A stretch of DNA of 64,000 bases, from positions 518,060 to 582,059 of the forward strand of contig NZ_JAFEUU010000002.1 of the NCBI RefSeq assembly GCF_017355885.1, given 5' to 3'. Shown one piece after another: positions 1-9,203 of this stretch. The notes beneath the pieces were generated by a model that saw nothing but the letters and a program-made list of their open reading frames with translations, was not told the DNA's origin and searched no databases. The DNA is from Sabulicella rubraurantiaca. GTDB taxonomy: Bacteria; Pseudomonadota; Alphaproteobacteria; Acetobacterales; Acetobacteraceae. Numbering within the stretch: position 1 is the first letter of the stretch; every line of letters begins with the position of its first letter. Made by a program: the position numbers and the translations under genes.

Positions 1-488
1 ATGGGCGCTCCCAGCGGCATGATGGCGACGCAGCCCATCTCCTCCAGGCGCTTCGCCGCCACCGGGTCGTCGGCGCAATACACCATGACCTCGAAATTAT
101 CGGCGAGCAGCGCGGCGGCGGCCTCGAAGGTCGCGGCCATGTCGGGATAGAGGAAGGGCGGCGGCCCCAGCACCTCCAGCTTCACGAGGTTCCAGCCCCC
201 CGCCTCGCGCGCCAGGCGCAGCGTGCGGACCGCCTCCTGCGCCGTGTGGCAGCCGGCGGTGTTGGGTAGGTAGGTGTAGCGGTCGGGCGGGACGAAATCC
301 TGCAGCATGGGCGCGGAGGCGTCCGACAGGTTCACCCGCCGCACTGCCACCGTCACCATCTCTGCGCCGCTGGCGGCGATGCTCGCGGCCGTCTCCTCCA
401 GCGACTTGTAGCGCCCGGTCCCGACGACGAGGCGCGAGCGGAAGCGCCGTCCCGCGACCTCCCAAAGGTCGTCCTGCATTTCGGTCAT
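1..488 (-). CDS. thiG: Thiazole synthase ThiG, N-terminal part (runs off the window)
   Basis: ThiG makes the thiazole phosphate moiety of thiamine in the cytoplasm from deoxyxylulose phosphate, dehydroglycine and sulfur carried by ThiS. About 162 residues are visible before the window edge; the family is about 255-265 long. Residues 20-29 read [10 protein letters not shown], and the Schiff-base lysine lies in VKLEVLGPP (K103). The last visible part, around [20 protein letters not shown], is also typical. The chosen ATG gives MTEMQDD; a second in-frame ATG lies three codons in. It sits 13 bases downstream of thiS on the same strand, the usual thiS-thiG order. Identification is by motif and neighbour, and both are strong. 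Confidence 0.93.
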   Translation of the reverse strand, partial: MTEMQDDLWEVAGRRFRSRLVVGTGRYKSLEETAASIAASGAEMVTVAVRRVNLSDASAPMLQDFVPPDRYTYLPNTAGCHTAQEAVRTLRLAREAGGWNLVKLEVLGPPPFLYPDMAATFEAAAALLADNFEVMVYCADDPVAAKRLEEMGCVAIMPLGAP

Positions 489-501
489 GCCATCCATGCG
501 C

Positions 502-726
502 TTACCCGCCCCCGATGAAATGGACGATCTCGATCGTGTCGCCGCTCGCCAGCACCGTGGCGCCATACTGCGAACGGGGCACGATCTCGAGATTGCGCTC
601 CACCGCCACCTTGCGCGCGGCAAGGCCGATTTCCGCAAGAAGATCGGCCACGGTCGCGCCCCCGGGGAGGGCGCGCGTCTCGCCATTCACCGAGAGCGTG
701 ATGCGGCTGTGCAGCGCCTGGTCCAT
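502..726 (-). CDS. thiS: Sulfur carrier protein ThiS
   Basis: A small ubiquitin-like protein that carries thiocarboxylate sulfur to ThiG for thiazole formation. The 74-residue product starts [16 protein letters not shown], has the ThiS core ([15 protein letters not shown], then [13 protein letters not shown]) and ends in the diglycine that is adenylated and thiolated. An upstream ATG at 762 would add 12 residues (MSWLVGRSTYRD) not typical of the family, so the inner start is preferred; even so the protein is slightly longer than the usual 65-70 residues. It lies just upstream of thiG and is presumably co-transcribed with it. No riboswitch is visible in the short region upstream. Confidence 0.9.
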   Translation of the reverse strand: MDQALHSRITLSVNGETRALPGGATVADLLAEIGLAARKVAVERNLEIVPRSQYGATVLASGDTIEIVHFIGGG

Positions 727-804
727 GTCCCGGTATGTGGACCGGCCCACCAACCAGGACAAGGCGGGGGTGGACGGCGGCGCCCATCAGGCGTTGGAGG
801 GGCC

Positions 805-1830
805 ATGATCCGCTTTCCTGCGCCGGGGCTGGCCCTGGCCCTGTCCCTCTTCGCGCTGCCCGCCGCGGCACAATCCCCCGTGATGGAGCTTCCGGTCCGC
901 ACGCCCCCGCCCGACCCGCGCGGCACCCTGACCCTGACGACGGAGAACGACCTCTTCGGCGGTTTCACCGACCGCTACTACAGCAACGGGCTGCTGCTGA
1001 CCTGGCGCTCGCCCTCGACGGAACTGCCCAGCCCCCTCGCCTGGCTGGACCAGCGCCTCACCTGGCTCTTCGGGCCGGGCAACCTCCGCTGGGGCGTGTC
1101 GCTCGGCCAGAACATCTACACGCCGGAGGACAAGCGCCGCTACGTCCCCGACCCGCGCGACCGGCCCTATGCCGGGCATCTCTACGCCACGGTCAGCCTG
1201 TCGCGCGCCACGGCGACGACGCAGACCCTGCTGGAACTCCAGGCCGGCGTGGTCGGCCCCTCGGCGCTGGGCGAGCAGGTGCAGAACAACTACCACCGGC
1301 TGATCAACGTGAAGCGGCTCAATGGCTGGGACCACCAGCTGAAGGACGAGCCGACGCTGAACGCGATGCTGGAGCGGCGCTGGCGCGTTCCGCTTGCGCG
1401 CGTGGGCTCGCTCGAGACGGAGCTCATCCCCTCGGCCACGGCGTCCCTGGGCAACGTCGCGATCAACGCGGGCGGCGGCGCCGTCCTGCGGATCGGCCAG
1501 GGGCTGGAGGCGGATTGGGGCCCGACCCGCATCCGCCCCTCCCCCGCCGGCTCCTCCTTCTTTCAGCCGACGCGGGATTTCGGCTGGTACCTCTTCGCTG
1601 GGGTGGATGGGCGCGTCGTAGCCCGCGACCTGTTCCTGGATGGCAGCACCTTCCGGGAGAACTCACCCTCCGTGCAGCGGCGCTGGCTCGTCGGCGAGGC
1701 GCAGGCCGGGGCGGCGATCTACTGGCGCGGCACCCGCATCGCCTACACCCAGGTGGTCCGGTCGGAGGAGTTCTACGGCCAGCGGGGGACGCAGATCTTC
1801 GGCTCGCTCAGCGTATCCTTCCGTTTCTAG
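805..1830 (+). CDS. LpxR-family outer-membrane lipid A deacylase (DUF2219)
   Basis: Predicted outer-membrane beta-barrel enzyme of the LpxR family, which removes the 3'-linked acyloxyacyl chain of lipid A. The 341-residue product starts with a Sec signal peptide (hydrophobic LALALSLFALPAAAQ, cleavage after AAA). The family signature follows: TENDLFGGFTDRYYSNG holds the conserved Asn-Asp and Ser region, then DRPYAGHLYA, then a histidine region (NNYHRL, GWDHQL). The last residue is Phe (SVSFRF), typical of barrels inserted by the BAM complex. A GGAGG lies five bases before the ATG, which excludes longer in-frame starts upstream. It stands alone on the plus strand, divergent from thiS. Family membership is firm; substrate position on lipid A is inferred. 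Confidence 0.85.
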   Translation: MIRFPAPGLALALSLFALPAAAQSPVMELPVRTPPPDPRGTLTLTTENDLFGGFTDRYYSNGLLLTWRSPSTELPSPLAWLDQRLTWLFGPGNLRWGVSLGQNIYTPEDKRRYVPDPRDRPYAGHLYATVSLSRATATTQTLLELQAGVVGPSALGEQVQNNYHRLINVKRLNGWDHQLKDEPTLNAMLERRWRVPLARVGSLETELIPSATASLGNVAINAGGGAVLRIGQGLEADWGPTRIRPSPAGSSFFQPTRDFGWYLFAGVDGRVVARDLFLDGSTFRENSPSVQRRWLVGEAQAGAAIYWRGTRIAYTQVVRSEEFYGQRGTQIFGSLSVSFRF

Positions 1831-1839
1831 GAGGCATGT

Positions 1840-1853
1840 CCGGGGAACCCCGG
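1840..1853. repeat. Short GC hairpin between lpxR-like gene and aroQ
   Basis: CCGGGG-AA-CCCCGG, six-base arms with a two-base centre, ten bases after the stop codon of the LpxR-like gene. It has no T-tract, so it may slow or stop transcription only weakly, or it may be chance in GC-rich DNA. Confidence 0.25.
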
Positions 1854-1917
1854 GTTGCCCCGGCGCGGCGCGCCGTGATACCCGGCCCCCTTTCCCGGAC
1901 ACCGGACCCCGCCCCCG

Positions 1918-2379
1918 ATGAAGCTCGTCGCCGTCCTGAACGGCCCCAACCTCAACATGCTCGGCACGCGCGAGCCGGAGAAATACGGCCCCGCGACGCT
2001 GGATGACCTGGAAAGCCTCTGCGCCGAGACGGCGGAGGAGCTGGGGCTGGCGATCGACTTCCGGCAGAGCAACATCGAGGGCGAGCTGGTGTCCTGGATC
2101 CAGGAATGCCGGGGGCGCGCCGCGGGCATCATCATCAACCCGGCCGCCTACTCGCACACCTCGGTCGCCATCCTCGACGCGCTTTCCGCCGTGGATCTGC
2201 CGGTGATCGAGGTGCACATCACGAACATCCACCGCCGGGAGGAATTCCGGCATCACAGCTACGTCTCCCGCGTCGCCACCGGCGTCATCGCCGGGCTGGG
2301 CATCGGCGGCTACGCGCTGGCGCTGCGCGCCATGGCGGGCATCCTCGCCGAGGCGGGGGACGAGGATCAGGACGACTGA
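1918..2379 (+). CDS. aroQ: Type II 3-dehydroquinate dehydratase
   Basis: Catalyses the third step of the shikimate pathway, 3-dehydroquinate to 3-dehydroshikimate, as a cytoplasmic dodecamer. The 153-residue product has all the family blocks: [18 protein letters not shown] at the N-terminus with the catalytic Tyr, [14 protein letters not shown] (usually SNHEGE, so Ile replaces His here), [13 protein letters not shown], and [18 protein letters not shown] with the catalytic His. Length matches the family (about 145-155). One base separates it from accB, so the two are translationally coupled. The aroQ-accB-accC order is common in alphaproteobacteria. Confidence 0.96.
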   Translation: MKLVAVLNGPNLNMLGTREPEKYGPATLDDLESLCAETAEELGLAIDFRQSNIEGELVSWIQECRGRAAGIIINPAAYSHTSVAILDALSAVDLPVIEVHITNIHRREEFRHHSYVSRVATGVIAGLGIGGYALALRAMAGILAEAGDEDQDD

Positions 2380-2380
2380 C

Positions 2381-2887
2381 ATGAGCAACGGCGTCACCGT
2401 GGACGCGGACGCGATCCGCAAGCTTGCGGAGATCCTCCGCGACACCGACCTGACCGAGATCGAGGTCGCGGAGAAGGATGCGCGCATCCGCGTCGCCCGC
2501 GTGATCCCGGCGCCGGCCCCGGCGCAGTATTTCGCCGCTCCCGCCATGGCGCCCATGCAGGCCATGGCCGCCGCGCCGGCCCAGGCCGCCGCGCCCGCAG
2601 CGCCAGCCGCCGCCCCTGCCCCCGCTGCCGCTCCGTCCCTGGATGCGAGCCACCCGGGCCTCGTCACCTCGCCCATGGTCGGCGTCGCCTACCTGTCGCC
2701 GGAGCCAGGGTCTGCGCCCTACATCACCCTGGGCGCCAAGGTCACTGCCGGGCAGACGCTGCTGCTGATCGAGGCGATGAAGACCTTCAACCAGATCAAG
2801 GCGCCGAAGGCGGGCACCGTCACGCGCATCCTGATCGACAACGGCACCCCGGTCGAATACGGCGAGCCGCTGGTGCTGGTGGAGTGA
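2381..2887 (+). CDS. accB: Biotin carboxyl carrier protein of acetyl-CoA carboxylase
   Basis: Carries carboxybiotin between biotin carboxylase (AccC) and the carboxyltransferase in the first committed step of fatty acid synthesis. The 168-residue protein has an N-terminal helix region (VDADAIRKLAEILRDTDLTEIEV), a long Ala/Pro linker at about residues 43-88, and a C-terminal biotinyl domain. The biotinylated lysine is K134 in EAMKTFNQI. The sequence is EAMKTF rather than the commoner EAMKMM. It starts one base after the aroQ stop and its stop overlaps the accC start. Confidence 0.96.
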   Translation: MSNGVTVDADAIRKLAEILRDTDLTEIEVAEKDARIRVARVIPAPAPAQYFAAPAMAPMQAMAAAPAQAAAPAAPAAAPAPAAAPSLDASHPGLVTSPMVGVAYLSPEPGSAPYITLGAKVTAGQTLLLIEAMKTFNQIKAPKAGTVTRILIDNGTPVEYGEPLVLVE

Positions 2888-4239
2888 TGACGCGTCCCTT
2901 TTCCAAGGTGCTGATCGCCAATCGCGGCGAGATTGCCCTGCGCGTCCACCGCGCCTGCCAGGAAATGGGCATCCGCACCGTCGCGGTGCATTCCACCGCC
3001 GATGCTTCCGCCATGCATGTGCGCCTGGCGGATGAGAGCGTGTGCATCGGCCCGCCCCCGGCGCGTGAATCCTACCTCAACGTCGCCGCCATCCTGTCCG
3101 CCGCCACCATCACGGGCGCGGAGGCGATCCATCCCGGCTACGGCTTCCTGAGCGAGAATGCCCGCTTCGCCGAGATGGTGGAGGCGCACGGCCTGACCTT
3201 CATCGGCCCGACGGCCGAGCATATCCGCATGATGGGCGACAAGATCGCCGCCAAGGACGCGATGCGCCGCCTGGGCGTCCCCCTCGTGCCCGGCTCGCTC
3301 GGCGCGCTGGAATCGTTGGAGGAAGCGCGGGCGGTCGCCGAGCAGGTGAAGTATCCCGTGCTGATCAAGGCCGCCGCCGGCGGCGGCGGGCGCGGCATGA
3401 AGGTCGCCCGCCACGAGGGCGAGCTGGAGGAGGCGTGGCGCGTCGCTCGCACGGAGGCCAAGGCCGCCTTCGGCGACGACAGCGTCTACATGGAGAAGTA
3501 TCTCGACCGGCCCCGCCATATCGAGCTGCAGGTCCTCGCGGACACGCACGGCAACGTGGTGCATTTCGGAGAGCGCGACTGCTCGCTCCAGCGGCGCCAC
3601 CAGAAGCTGGTGGAGGAGGCGGGCTCGCCCGTGCTCTCGGCCGCCGAGCGCGACGCGCTGGGCGCGCAGGTGACCAAGGCGCTGCGGGAGCTGGGCTACC
3701 GCAACGCCGGCACGCTGGAATTCCTGTGGCAGGACGGGCAGTTCGCCTTCATCGAGATGAACACCCGCCTGCAGGTAGAGCATCCGGTGACGGAGATGGT
3801 CTGCGGCGTGGATCTGGTGCGCGAGCAGATCCGCATCGCGGGCGGCGAGGCGCTGGGCTACGGGCAGGAAGATGTGCGCTTCTCCGGCCACGCCATCGAG
3901 TGCCGCATCACTGCCGAGGACCCCGAGAGCTTCGCACCCTCGCCGGGCCGCGTCTCGACCTACCACGCGCCGGGCGGACTGGGGGTGCGGGTGGATAGCG
4001 CGCTCTACAGCGGCTACGCCGTGCCGCCGCATTACGACAGCCTCGTCGCCAAGCTGGTGGTGCACGCGCCGACGCGTGCCGGCGCCATCGCCCGCGCGCG
4101 CCGCGCCCTGGACGAGATGGTGGTGGACGGCATCCGCACCACGCTTCCGCTGCACCGCCGCATCATGGACGATCCGGAATTCCAGTCCGGCGACTACACG
4201 ATCCATTGGCTGGAGCGGTTCGTTTCCCGCGCCGGATGA
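2887..4239 (+). CDS. accC: Biotin carboxylase subunit of acetyl-CoA carboxylase
   Basis: ATP-dependent carboxylation of the biotin on AccB. The 450-residue protein has the biotin carboxylase N-domain (KVLIANRGEIALRVHRAC), the ATP-grasp glycine loop (KAAAGGGGRGMKV), the family signature around FIEMNTRLQVEHPVTEMV, and the C-terminal domain ending in the HWLERF region. Length is normal. The start is either this ATG, whose first base is the last base of the accB stop codon, or a GTG one codon earlier; both keep the gene coupled to accB. Confidence 0.96.
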   Translation: MTRPFSKVLIANRGEIALRVHRACQEMGIRTVAVHSTADASAMHVRLADESVCIGPPPARESYLNVAAILSAATITGAEAIHPGYGFLSENARFAEMVEAHGLTFIGPTAEHIRMMGDKIAAKDAMRRLGVPLVPGSLGALESLEEARAVAEQVKYPVLIKAAAGGGGRGMKVARHEGELEEAWRVARTEAKAAFGDDSVYMEKYLDRPRHIELQVLADTHGNVVHFGERDCSLQRRHQKLVEEAGSPVLSAAERDALGAQVTKALRELGYRNAGTLEFLWQDGQFAFIEMNTRLQVEHPVTEMVCGVDLVREQIRIAGGEALGYGQEDVRFSGHAIECRITAEDPESFAPSPGRVSTYHAPGGLGVRVDSALYSGYAVPPHYDSLVAKLVVHAPTRAGAIARARRALDEMVVDGIRTTLPLHRRIMDDPEFQSGDYTIHWLERFVSRAG

Positions 4240-4302
4240 GGAACGCGGCGCTGGCATTCGCCGGCGCGCTTCCCTAGCTTCCTATCCCATGGAGGGCGCA
4301 GC

Positions 4303-4971
4303 ATGAGCCGCCGGCGGATCGAGATCACGCCCGAGCTGATGCTGCGTGCCTACCGCATCGGCCTCTTTCCCATGGCCGAGAGCCGGGACAGCGACCGGCT
4401 CTACTGGCTCGATCCCGAGCGGCGCGGCGTGATCCCGCTCGACGGCTTCCACCTGTCCCGCCGCTTGGCCCGCACCGTGCGCCAGGGGCGCTTCACCATC
4501 ACGGCCAATCGCGAATTCGCCCGCGTCGTCGCGCTCTGCGCGGCACCGCGCCGCGGCTCTTTCGATTCCTGGATCAACAGCGAGATCGCCGCGCTCTTCA
4601 CTGCGATGCACGCGATGGGCCACGCCCATTCGGTCGAGGCCTGGCAGGATGGCGAGCTGGTGGGCGGCCTCTACGGCGTGGCGATCGGCGGCGCCTTCTT
4701 CGGGGAAAGCATGTTCTCGCGTGCCACTGACGCCTCCAAGGTCGCGCTGGTCCACCTCGTCGCGCGGCTGCGGATCGGCCGCTACTCCCTGCTCGATGCG
4801 CAATTCACCACGGAGCACCTGGCGCAATTTGGCACGATCGAGATCCCGCGCGCCGAGTACAAGGCGGCGCTGGCCGATGCGCTGGAGTGGGACGCCATCT
4901 TCCCCTCCGAGGCGACACCGGAGCGCGTGGCGGAGGAGATCGCGAAGCTGCGCTCAGATCATCCGGTCTAG
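4303..4971 (+). CDS. aat: Leucyl/phenylalanyl-tRNA--protein transferase
   Basis: Adds Leu or Phe from aminoacyl-tRNA to proteins with N-terminal Arg or Lys, marking them for ClpS/ClpAP degradation. The 222-residue product carries the family blocks in order: [64 protein letters not shown], and [19 protein letters not shown]. It follows accC by 63 bases, a linkage often seen in alphaproteobacteria. Its 3' end overlaps that of the convergent cytochrome b561 gene by 18 bases. Confidence 0.95.
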   Translation: MSRRRIEITPELMLRAYRIGLFPMAESRDSDRLYWLDPERRGVIPLDGFHLSRRLARTVRQGRFTITANREFARVVALCAAPRRGSFDSWINSEIAALFTAMHAMGHAHSVEAWQDGELVGGLYGVAIGGAFFGESMFSRATDASKVALVHLVARLRIGRYSLLDAQFTTEHLAQFGTIEIPRAEYKAALADALEWDAIFPSEATPERVAEEIAKLRSDHPV

Positions 4972-5475
4972 CGTGCCGTCGCGGCGGATCGCCTGATGGA
5001 ACACCACCGCCGAGACGTGCAGCACCAGCAGCGCCGCGATGACCCAGCCCAGCCAGAGATGCGCCGCCAGCAGCGCCTCGGCCAGTGGGACATTCGTTTC
5101 CATGAAGCGCGGCAGGTGAATGAAGCCGAGATAGGCGGTCTGGCCGCGCAAGGGGAAGCCGAAGGCATTGGTCGCCAGGAAGCCCAGCACGGGCTGCACG
5201 ATCAGCGCGGCGTAGAGCGCGTGATGTACCGTCGTCGCGGCGAGGCGAAACAGGCGCGGCTGGTGCGAAGCTTCGGGCGGCGGATTGCGGAGCCGGTAGG
5301 CCAGACGCGCCAGGGCGACCAGGAAGGTCGTCAGCCCCGCGCTTTCATGGATCGCATAGAAGCGCATCTTGTCGGCATCGCGGATGTGCTCGATCACGAT
5401 GCCGGTGGGCAATGCCACCAGCATCAGCGCGACGGTGATCCAGTGGAACCACTTGGCGGGTGCGGCATAGCCCAT
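4954..5475 (-). CDS. Cytochrome b561 family membrane protein
   Basis: A 173-residue, four-helix membrane cytochrome that probably passes electrons between quinol and a periplasmic partner. Possible haem ligands are His residues in [26 protein letters not shown], and the last segment ([23 protein letters not shown]). The start gives [13 protein letters not shown], the usual family beginning. Its start codon shares bases with the divergent DUF429 gene's ATG (CATG at 5473-5476), leaving no intergenic promoter. A start four codons upstream (MLGSG) is possible. The electron partner is not evident from context. Confidence 0.87.
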   Translation of the reverse strand: MGYAAPAKWFHWITVALMLVALPTGIVIEHIRDADKMRFYAIHESAGLTTFLVALARLAYRLRNPPPEASHQPRLFRLAATTVHHALYAALIVQPVLGFLATNAFGFPLRGQTAYLGFIHLPRFMETNVPLAEALLAAHLWLGWVIAALLVLHVSAVVFHQAIRRDGTLDRMI

Positions 5476-6421
5476 GCCTGACCCTAGCATCGCGCGCCGT
5501 GCCGCGCATGCGGATTGGTCGGTGCGGCCGGAGAAGCGCTGGGCCTGCCTGGCCGAACGTGACGCGACAGGCTGGCGAGCCGCAGCACCACGCCCGGTGG
5601 GCGACCCTTTCGCCCTGGCCGGTGCGCTGCTCGAAGGCGGGGCCCCCGCCGCGCTGGGCCTCGACATGCCGCTTGGCCTGCCGCGCGCCTATGCCGCCGG
5701 GCGGAGCGAAGGCGGCTTTCCCGAGTTCCTGCGCGCCCGTGTCGGGGATGCGCGCTTCTTTGATGTCGCGGCGTCGCTGCACGCGGTGGGACCGCACGCG
5801 CCCTTCTATCCGGCGCGCGGCCTGCGGGGGATGACGCGCGCTTCCCACGCCGCCGCGCTCGGACTCGCAGGCGCGGCGGCGCTGGAGCGCTGGTGCGACC
5901 GTGCCACAGCCACCCGCCCCGCCGGGGCACCGCCCTTCTGGACGCTGGGTGCCAACCAGTCGGGCAAGGCGGCCATCGCCGCGTGGCGCGACTGGCTCGC
6001 CCCGGCCCTGGCTGCCGGGGCGCCCTACGCGCTCTGGCCCTTCGAGGGCGATCTGCGTGCCCTGCTCGCCCCGGGCCGCCTCGTGCTGGCGGAGGTGTAT
6101 CCGGCCGAGGCGCTGCGCCTGCTCGGCCTGCGCCTCGGGGGCTCGAAGCGCGACCCGGAGGCGCGCCGGCGCCTCGGCCCTGCCTTGCTCGCGGCGATGG
6201 ATGCGCTCTCCGTCACGCCCGAGCCGGGCTTGCGCGACGCCGCTCTGAACGGGTTCGGCGCCGATGCGGCGGGGGAGGACCGGCTGGATTGCGTGCTGGG
6301 CCTCCTGAACCTCCTCGCCGTGCTGGACGGCGCGGCGCCCGACTTCGTGCCGGATGACCCGTGGGTCCGGCGCTGGGAGGGCTGGGTGCTGGGCCAGACC
6401 GCCCTGCCCCATCGCCTGTAA
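5474..6421 (+). CDS. DUF429 family protein (predicted RNase H-like fold)
   Basis: A 315-residue protein with the spaced motifs of the DUF429 family: HADWSV near the N-terminus (residues 12-17), LGLDMPLGLP, EVYPAEALRLLG, and the acidic C-terminal block AGEDRLDCVLGLLNLL. The family is predicted to have an RNase H-like nuclease fold, but its substrate is unknown. The reading frame is closed by a TAG six bases upstream and no other start codon precedes the DWS motif, so this ATG is well supported even though it overlaps the divergent cytochrome start. Its stop is three bases from the convergent reductase gene. Confidence 0.72.
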   Translation: MPDPSIARRAAHADWSVRPEKRWACLAERDATGWRAAAPRPVGDPFALAGALLEGGAPAALGLDMPLGLPRAYAAGRSEGGFPEFLRARVGDARFFDVAASLHAVGPHAPFYPARGLRGMTRASHAAALGLAGAAALERWCDRATATRPAGAPPFWTLGANQSGKAAIAAWRDWLAPALAAGAPYALWPFEGDLRALLAPGRLVLAEVYPAEALRLLGLRLGGSKRDPEARRRLGPALLAAMDALSVTPEPGLRDAALNGFGADAAGEDRLDCVLGLLNLLAVLDGAAPDFVPDDPWVRRWEGWVLGQTALPHRL

Positions 6422-6424
6422 CCG

Positions 6425-7348
6425 TCAGCGCGGAGACGAGGCCACCCGCGCCAGCGCCACCAGCAGGTCCAGCATGGGCGTCGCGACGCCACGCGCGCGG
6501 GCGATGGCCAGCGGCGCCTCGAACAGCGTGGCGAACTCCGTCGGCCTTCCCGCCTCCACATCCTGCAGGATGGAGGGTTTGTGCGGCAGGGCGACGGAGC
6601 GCATCGCGCGCTCCTCGGCCCCCTTGGACACGTCATGCCCCTCGGCCGCCGCGATGGCCAGGCCCTCGCGCAGCACGGCCAGCGCCGCCTCGCGCACCGC
6701 CGGGTCGCTGAAGGTGGTCTTCATGTCGGCGCGGCTGAGCAGGCAGATCGGCCCGTTGCTCAGGTTGTTCAGCAGCTTCAGCCAGATGTCGCGCCGGATG
6801 TCGGGGCTTGTGGTGCCGGTCATCCCGCCCGCCTCCAGCGCCTGCAGGATGGGGGCGGCGCGATCCGAGGCACCGGGCTGCGTCTCGCCCAGGATCAGCC
6901 GGTTGGCCGCGGTCTGCACCCGGATGGTGCCCGGCTCCTCCACCGTGCAGGCGGACCACACCACCCCGCCCAGCGTCCGTCCAAGCCCCACCGCGTCATG
7001 CAGCGGGTGCGGCGGCGAGGCCTCGTGCCACCAGGGGATGCCATTCACCACGAAGGCGACGGGCGTGTCCGGTCCCAGCAAAGGCGGGATCTGCGAGGCC
7101 GCCGCTTCCAGCGCGGGGGTCTTCACCGTCACGAGCACCGCGTCCTGCGGGCCGAGCGCGGCCGGGTCGTCGCTGGCGCGCACGGGCACGGTGAAGCGCA
7201 CATCCGGCGCCTCCACCGTCAGCCCCCGCTCGCGCATGGCGGCGAGGTGGGCACCGCGCGCCACCACCGACACCTCCGCCCCGCCGCGCGCCAGCCGTGC
7301 CGCCAGGTGGCCGCCGATGGCCCCCGCGCCGAAAACGCAAACCTTCAT
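6425..7348 (-). CDS. 2-dehydropantoate 2-reductase family protein
   Basis: NADPH-dependent ketopantoate reductase-type enzyme; the classical family member makes pantoate for coenzyme A. The 307-residue protein has the Rossmann loop GAGAIGGHLAARLARGG at residues 7-23, then VTVKTPALEAAASQIPPLL, VVNGIPWW, and the C-terminal helical block IWLKLLNNLSNGPICLL with the substrate-binding Lys and Asn region. It overlaps the upstream creatininase-family gene by four bases (ATGA). That pairing suggests a catabolic role rather than pantothenate synthesis, because PanE paralogues are common in such operons. Confidence 0.85.
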   Translation of the reverse strand: MKVCVFGAGAIGGHLAARLARGGAEVSVVARGAHLAAMRERGLTVEAPDVRFTVPVRASDDPAALGPQDAVLVTVKTPALEAAASQIPPLLGPDTPVAFVVNGIPWWHEASPPHPLHDAVGLGRTLGGVVWSACTVEEPGTIRVQTAANRLILGETQPGASDRAAPILQALEAGGMTGTTSPDIRRDIWLKLLNNLSNGPICLLSRADMKTTFSDPAVREAALAVLREGLAIAAAEGHDVSKGAEERAMRSVALPHKPSILQDVEAGRPTEFATLFEAPLAIARARGVATPMLDLLVALARVASSPR

Positions 7349-8112
7349 TCCCGCATCGCCTCCAGCATCGCCGCGCCCGCGCGCGCCATCCGCGCGACCA
7401 GCCGCGCCCCCAGCTCCGCGGAGGCGCCGCGCGCATCCGCTGCCTGCACCCCGCCCGGCGCGATCTCGCCGATCTCCAGCGGCAGGGCAAACTCCGCCCC
7501 GCCTGCGCGCAGCGTGCCGAAACCCGTGACTGGCAGGCCGAAGGCCGCGCCGGGCTGGGCGCCCGGCCCGAGGCGCGACGGATCGCAAAGCCTGGGAAAG
7601 AGATGCAGCGCCACAGAGGCGACCGGGTCGCCACCATGGCCCAGCGCGGTGGCGGCACCGCCCTCCTCCGCATGCCAGGCGGCGGCGTTGCGCCAGATGT
7701 GGAAGGCAGGGACCAGTATCCCGGCTTCGCGCAGGCGCCGCTGCGCCGTCTCGATCGCGCCGATATTGCCGCCATGGCCGTTCAGCACGAGAAGCCGCGT
7801 CGCCCCTCCCTCGCGCAGCGCCTCCAGCACCTCCGTCACCACGGCGGCGAGGGTGGCGGGGGAGAGCGCCGCGCCGCCCGGGACGCCGCGAAAGAAATCC
7901 GCGCCGCCAAACGGAAGGGGCGGAGCGACCAGGGCATCCCCGGCCTCGTCGGCGATGCGGCACGCCACGGCCTCGGCTAGGGCGTAGTCGCCCATGGGCA
8001 GGGCCGGGCCATGCGTCTCCGTGCTGCCGAGCGGCAGGATCACCGCGTGGCCGGACGCGACGCGCGCGGCCACCTCGGGCGCCGGCAGGGCCGCGATGCG
8101 ATTCTCGGGCAT
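7345..8112 (-). CDS. Creatininase-family amidohydrolase
   Basis: Probable metal-dependent cyclic amide hydrolase of the creatininase/FAPy deformylase family (256 residues). It shows the metal-binding blocks of the family: VILPLGSTETHGPALPMGDY with Glu, His and Asp ligands, PPLPFGGADF, VLNGHGGNIGAIE with His, and a distal acidic segment. The chosen ATG gives MPENRIAALPAPE; longer in-frame starts would add an unrelated 29-residue tail. It is coupled by a four-base overlap to the PanE-like reductase. The substrate cannot be told from sequence; neither creatine nor riboflavin-type genes are nearby. Confidence 0.82.
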   Translation of the reverse strand: MPENRIAALPAPEVAARVASGHAVILPLGSTETHGPALPMGDYALAEAVACRIADEAGDALVAPPLPFGGADFFRGVPGGAALSPATLAAVVTEVLEALREGGATRLLVLNGHGGNIGAIETAQRRLREAGILVPAFHIWRNAAAWHAEEGGAATALGHGGDPVASVALHLFPRLCDPSRLGPGAQPGAAFGLPVTGFGTLRAGGAEFALPLEIGEIAPGGVQAADARGASAELGARLVARMARAGAAMLEAMRE

Positions 8113-8219
8113 GGGGCATCCTCGCGGCGGTATCCCGCCGTGTCCAGACGCTTGCAGCCAGGGGAGGCACATGCCATAGCCGTCACCAAGCAGAACCATT
8201 CAGGGAAAGGGAGAGCGGG

Positions 8220-9203
8220 TTGTCCAAGCCCACGCCACGGCGCGCCGCGCTGTCCCTTGCTCCTGTTCTTGCCCTTGCCGGCTTGGCCACTCCAGCCCTC
8301 GCGCAATCCTGGCCCTCGCAGCCCATTCGCCTCGTGGTGCCTTTCGCGCCCGGCGGCACCACCGACCTCATCGCGCGCCTCGTCGCCACGCCGCTCGGCG
8401 AAAGTCTCGGCCAGCCGGTGGTGGTGGAGAACCGGCCGGGCGCGGGGGCGACTCTCGGCTCGCTGCTGGTCGCGCATTCGCCGCCGGACGGGCACGTGCT
8501 GGTGCTCTCCTCCATCGCCAGCCACGCCATCGCGCCCGCGCTGTATTCCGGCGTGCGCTACGACGCGCTGACGGATTTCACCCATGTCGCGCTGCTGAGC
8601 CTGAACCCCTCGGTGATCGTGGCGCATCCGCGCCTCGGCCCCACCGACATGGCGGATCTGGCGAGGCGCCACCGCGAGGGCGCGCGCGGCCTCGATATGG
8701 CGAGTTCGGGAGCAGGCTCGTCCAACCACCTCCTGATCGTCCGCCTCGGCCAGCTTCTGGGGAAGGAGCTGAACCACATCCCGTTCCGTGGCGCCGGCCC
8801 GGCAATGACGGCGGTGATCGGCGGGCAGGTTCCGCTGATGTCGGACAGCCTACCCAGCGCGGCGGCGCATATCCGCCAGGGCAGCGTGCGCGCCCTGGCG
8901 ACGAGCGGCGAAATGCGCCACCCCGCCTTTCCCGAAGTGCCGACCCTGCGCGAGGCGGGGTTTGACCTCGTCACCTCCTCCTGGTTCGGCCTGTCCGGCC
9001 CGGCGCGGCTTCCCGCCCCAGTCACGGAGCGGCTGTCGCGGGAAGTGCTGGCGATTCTGGCACGGCCTGAGCTACAGGCGCGCTTTGCCGAGTTCGGCGG
9101 GACGCCCGGCACGCTCGATCCAGTGAGTTTCACGCAGTTCGTCGAATCCGAGCTAGCGCGCTGGGGACCGGTGGTGCGCGAAAGTGGCGCAAAGCCTGAC
9201 TGA
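8220..9203 (+). CDS. Tripartite tricarboxylate transporter receptor, Bug/TctC family
   Basis: Periplasmic binding protein for organic anions. The 327-residue product has a signal peptide ending LATPALAQ, then family blocks IRLVVPFAPGGTTDLIAR, PVVVENRPGAGATLG, PDGHVLVL, and GQVPLMSD. The start is TTG, preceded by a purine-rich GGGAAAGGGAGAG ribosome site. It is followed by the tctB- and tctA-like genes on the same strand, so it is the receptor most likely to work with them. Ligand unknown; the family binds citrate, tartrate, aromatic acids, amino acids and others. Confidence 0.9.
   Translation: MSKPTPRRAALSLAPVLALAGLATPALAQSWPSQPIRLVVPFAPGGTTDLIARLVATPLGESLGQPVVVENRPGAGATLGSLLVAHSPPDGHVLVLSSIASHAIAPALYSGVRYDALTDFTHVALLSLNPSVIVAHPRLGPTDMADLARRHREGARGLDMASSGAGSSNHLLIVRLGQLLGKELNHIPFRGAGPAMTAVIGGQVPLMSDSLPSAAAHIRQGSVRALATSGEMRHPAFPEVPTLREAGFDLVTSSWFGLSGPARLPAPVTERLSREVLAILARPELQARFAEFGGTPGTLDPVSFTQFVESELARWGPVVRESGAKPD

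Noticed and set aside
2719..4257. A long open frame on the strand opposite accC
   Set aside because: It is a by-product of GC-rich codon use. It is antisense to a clear biotin carboxylase and shows no protein family.
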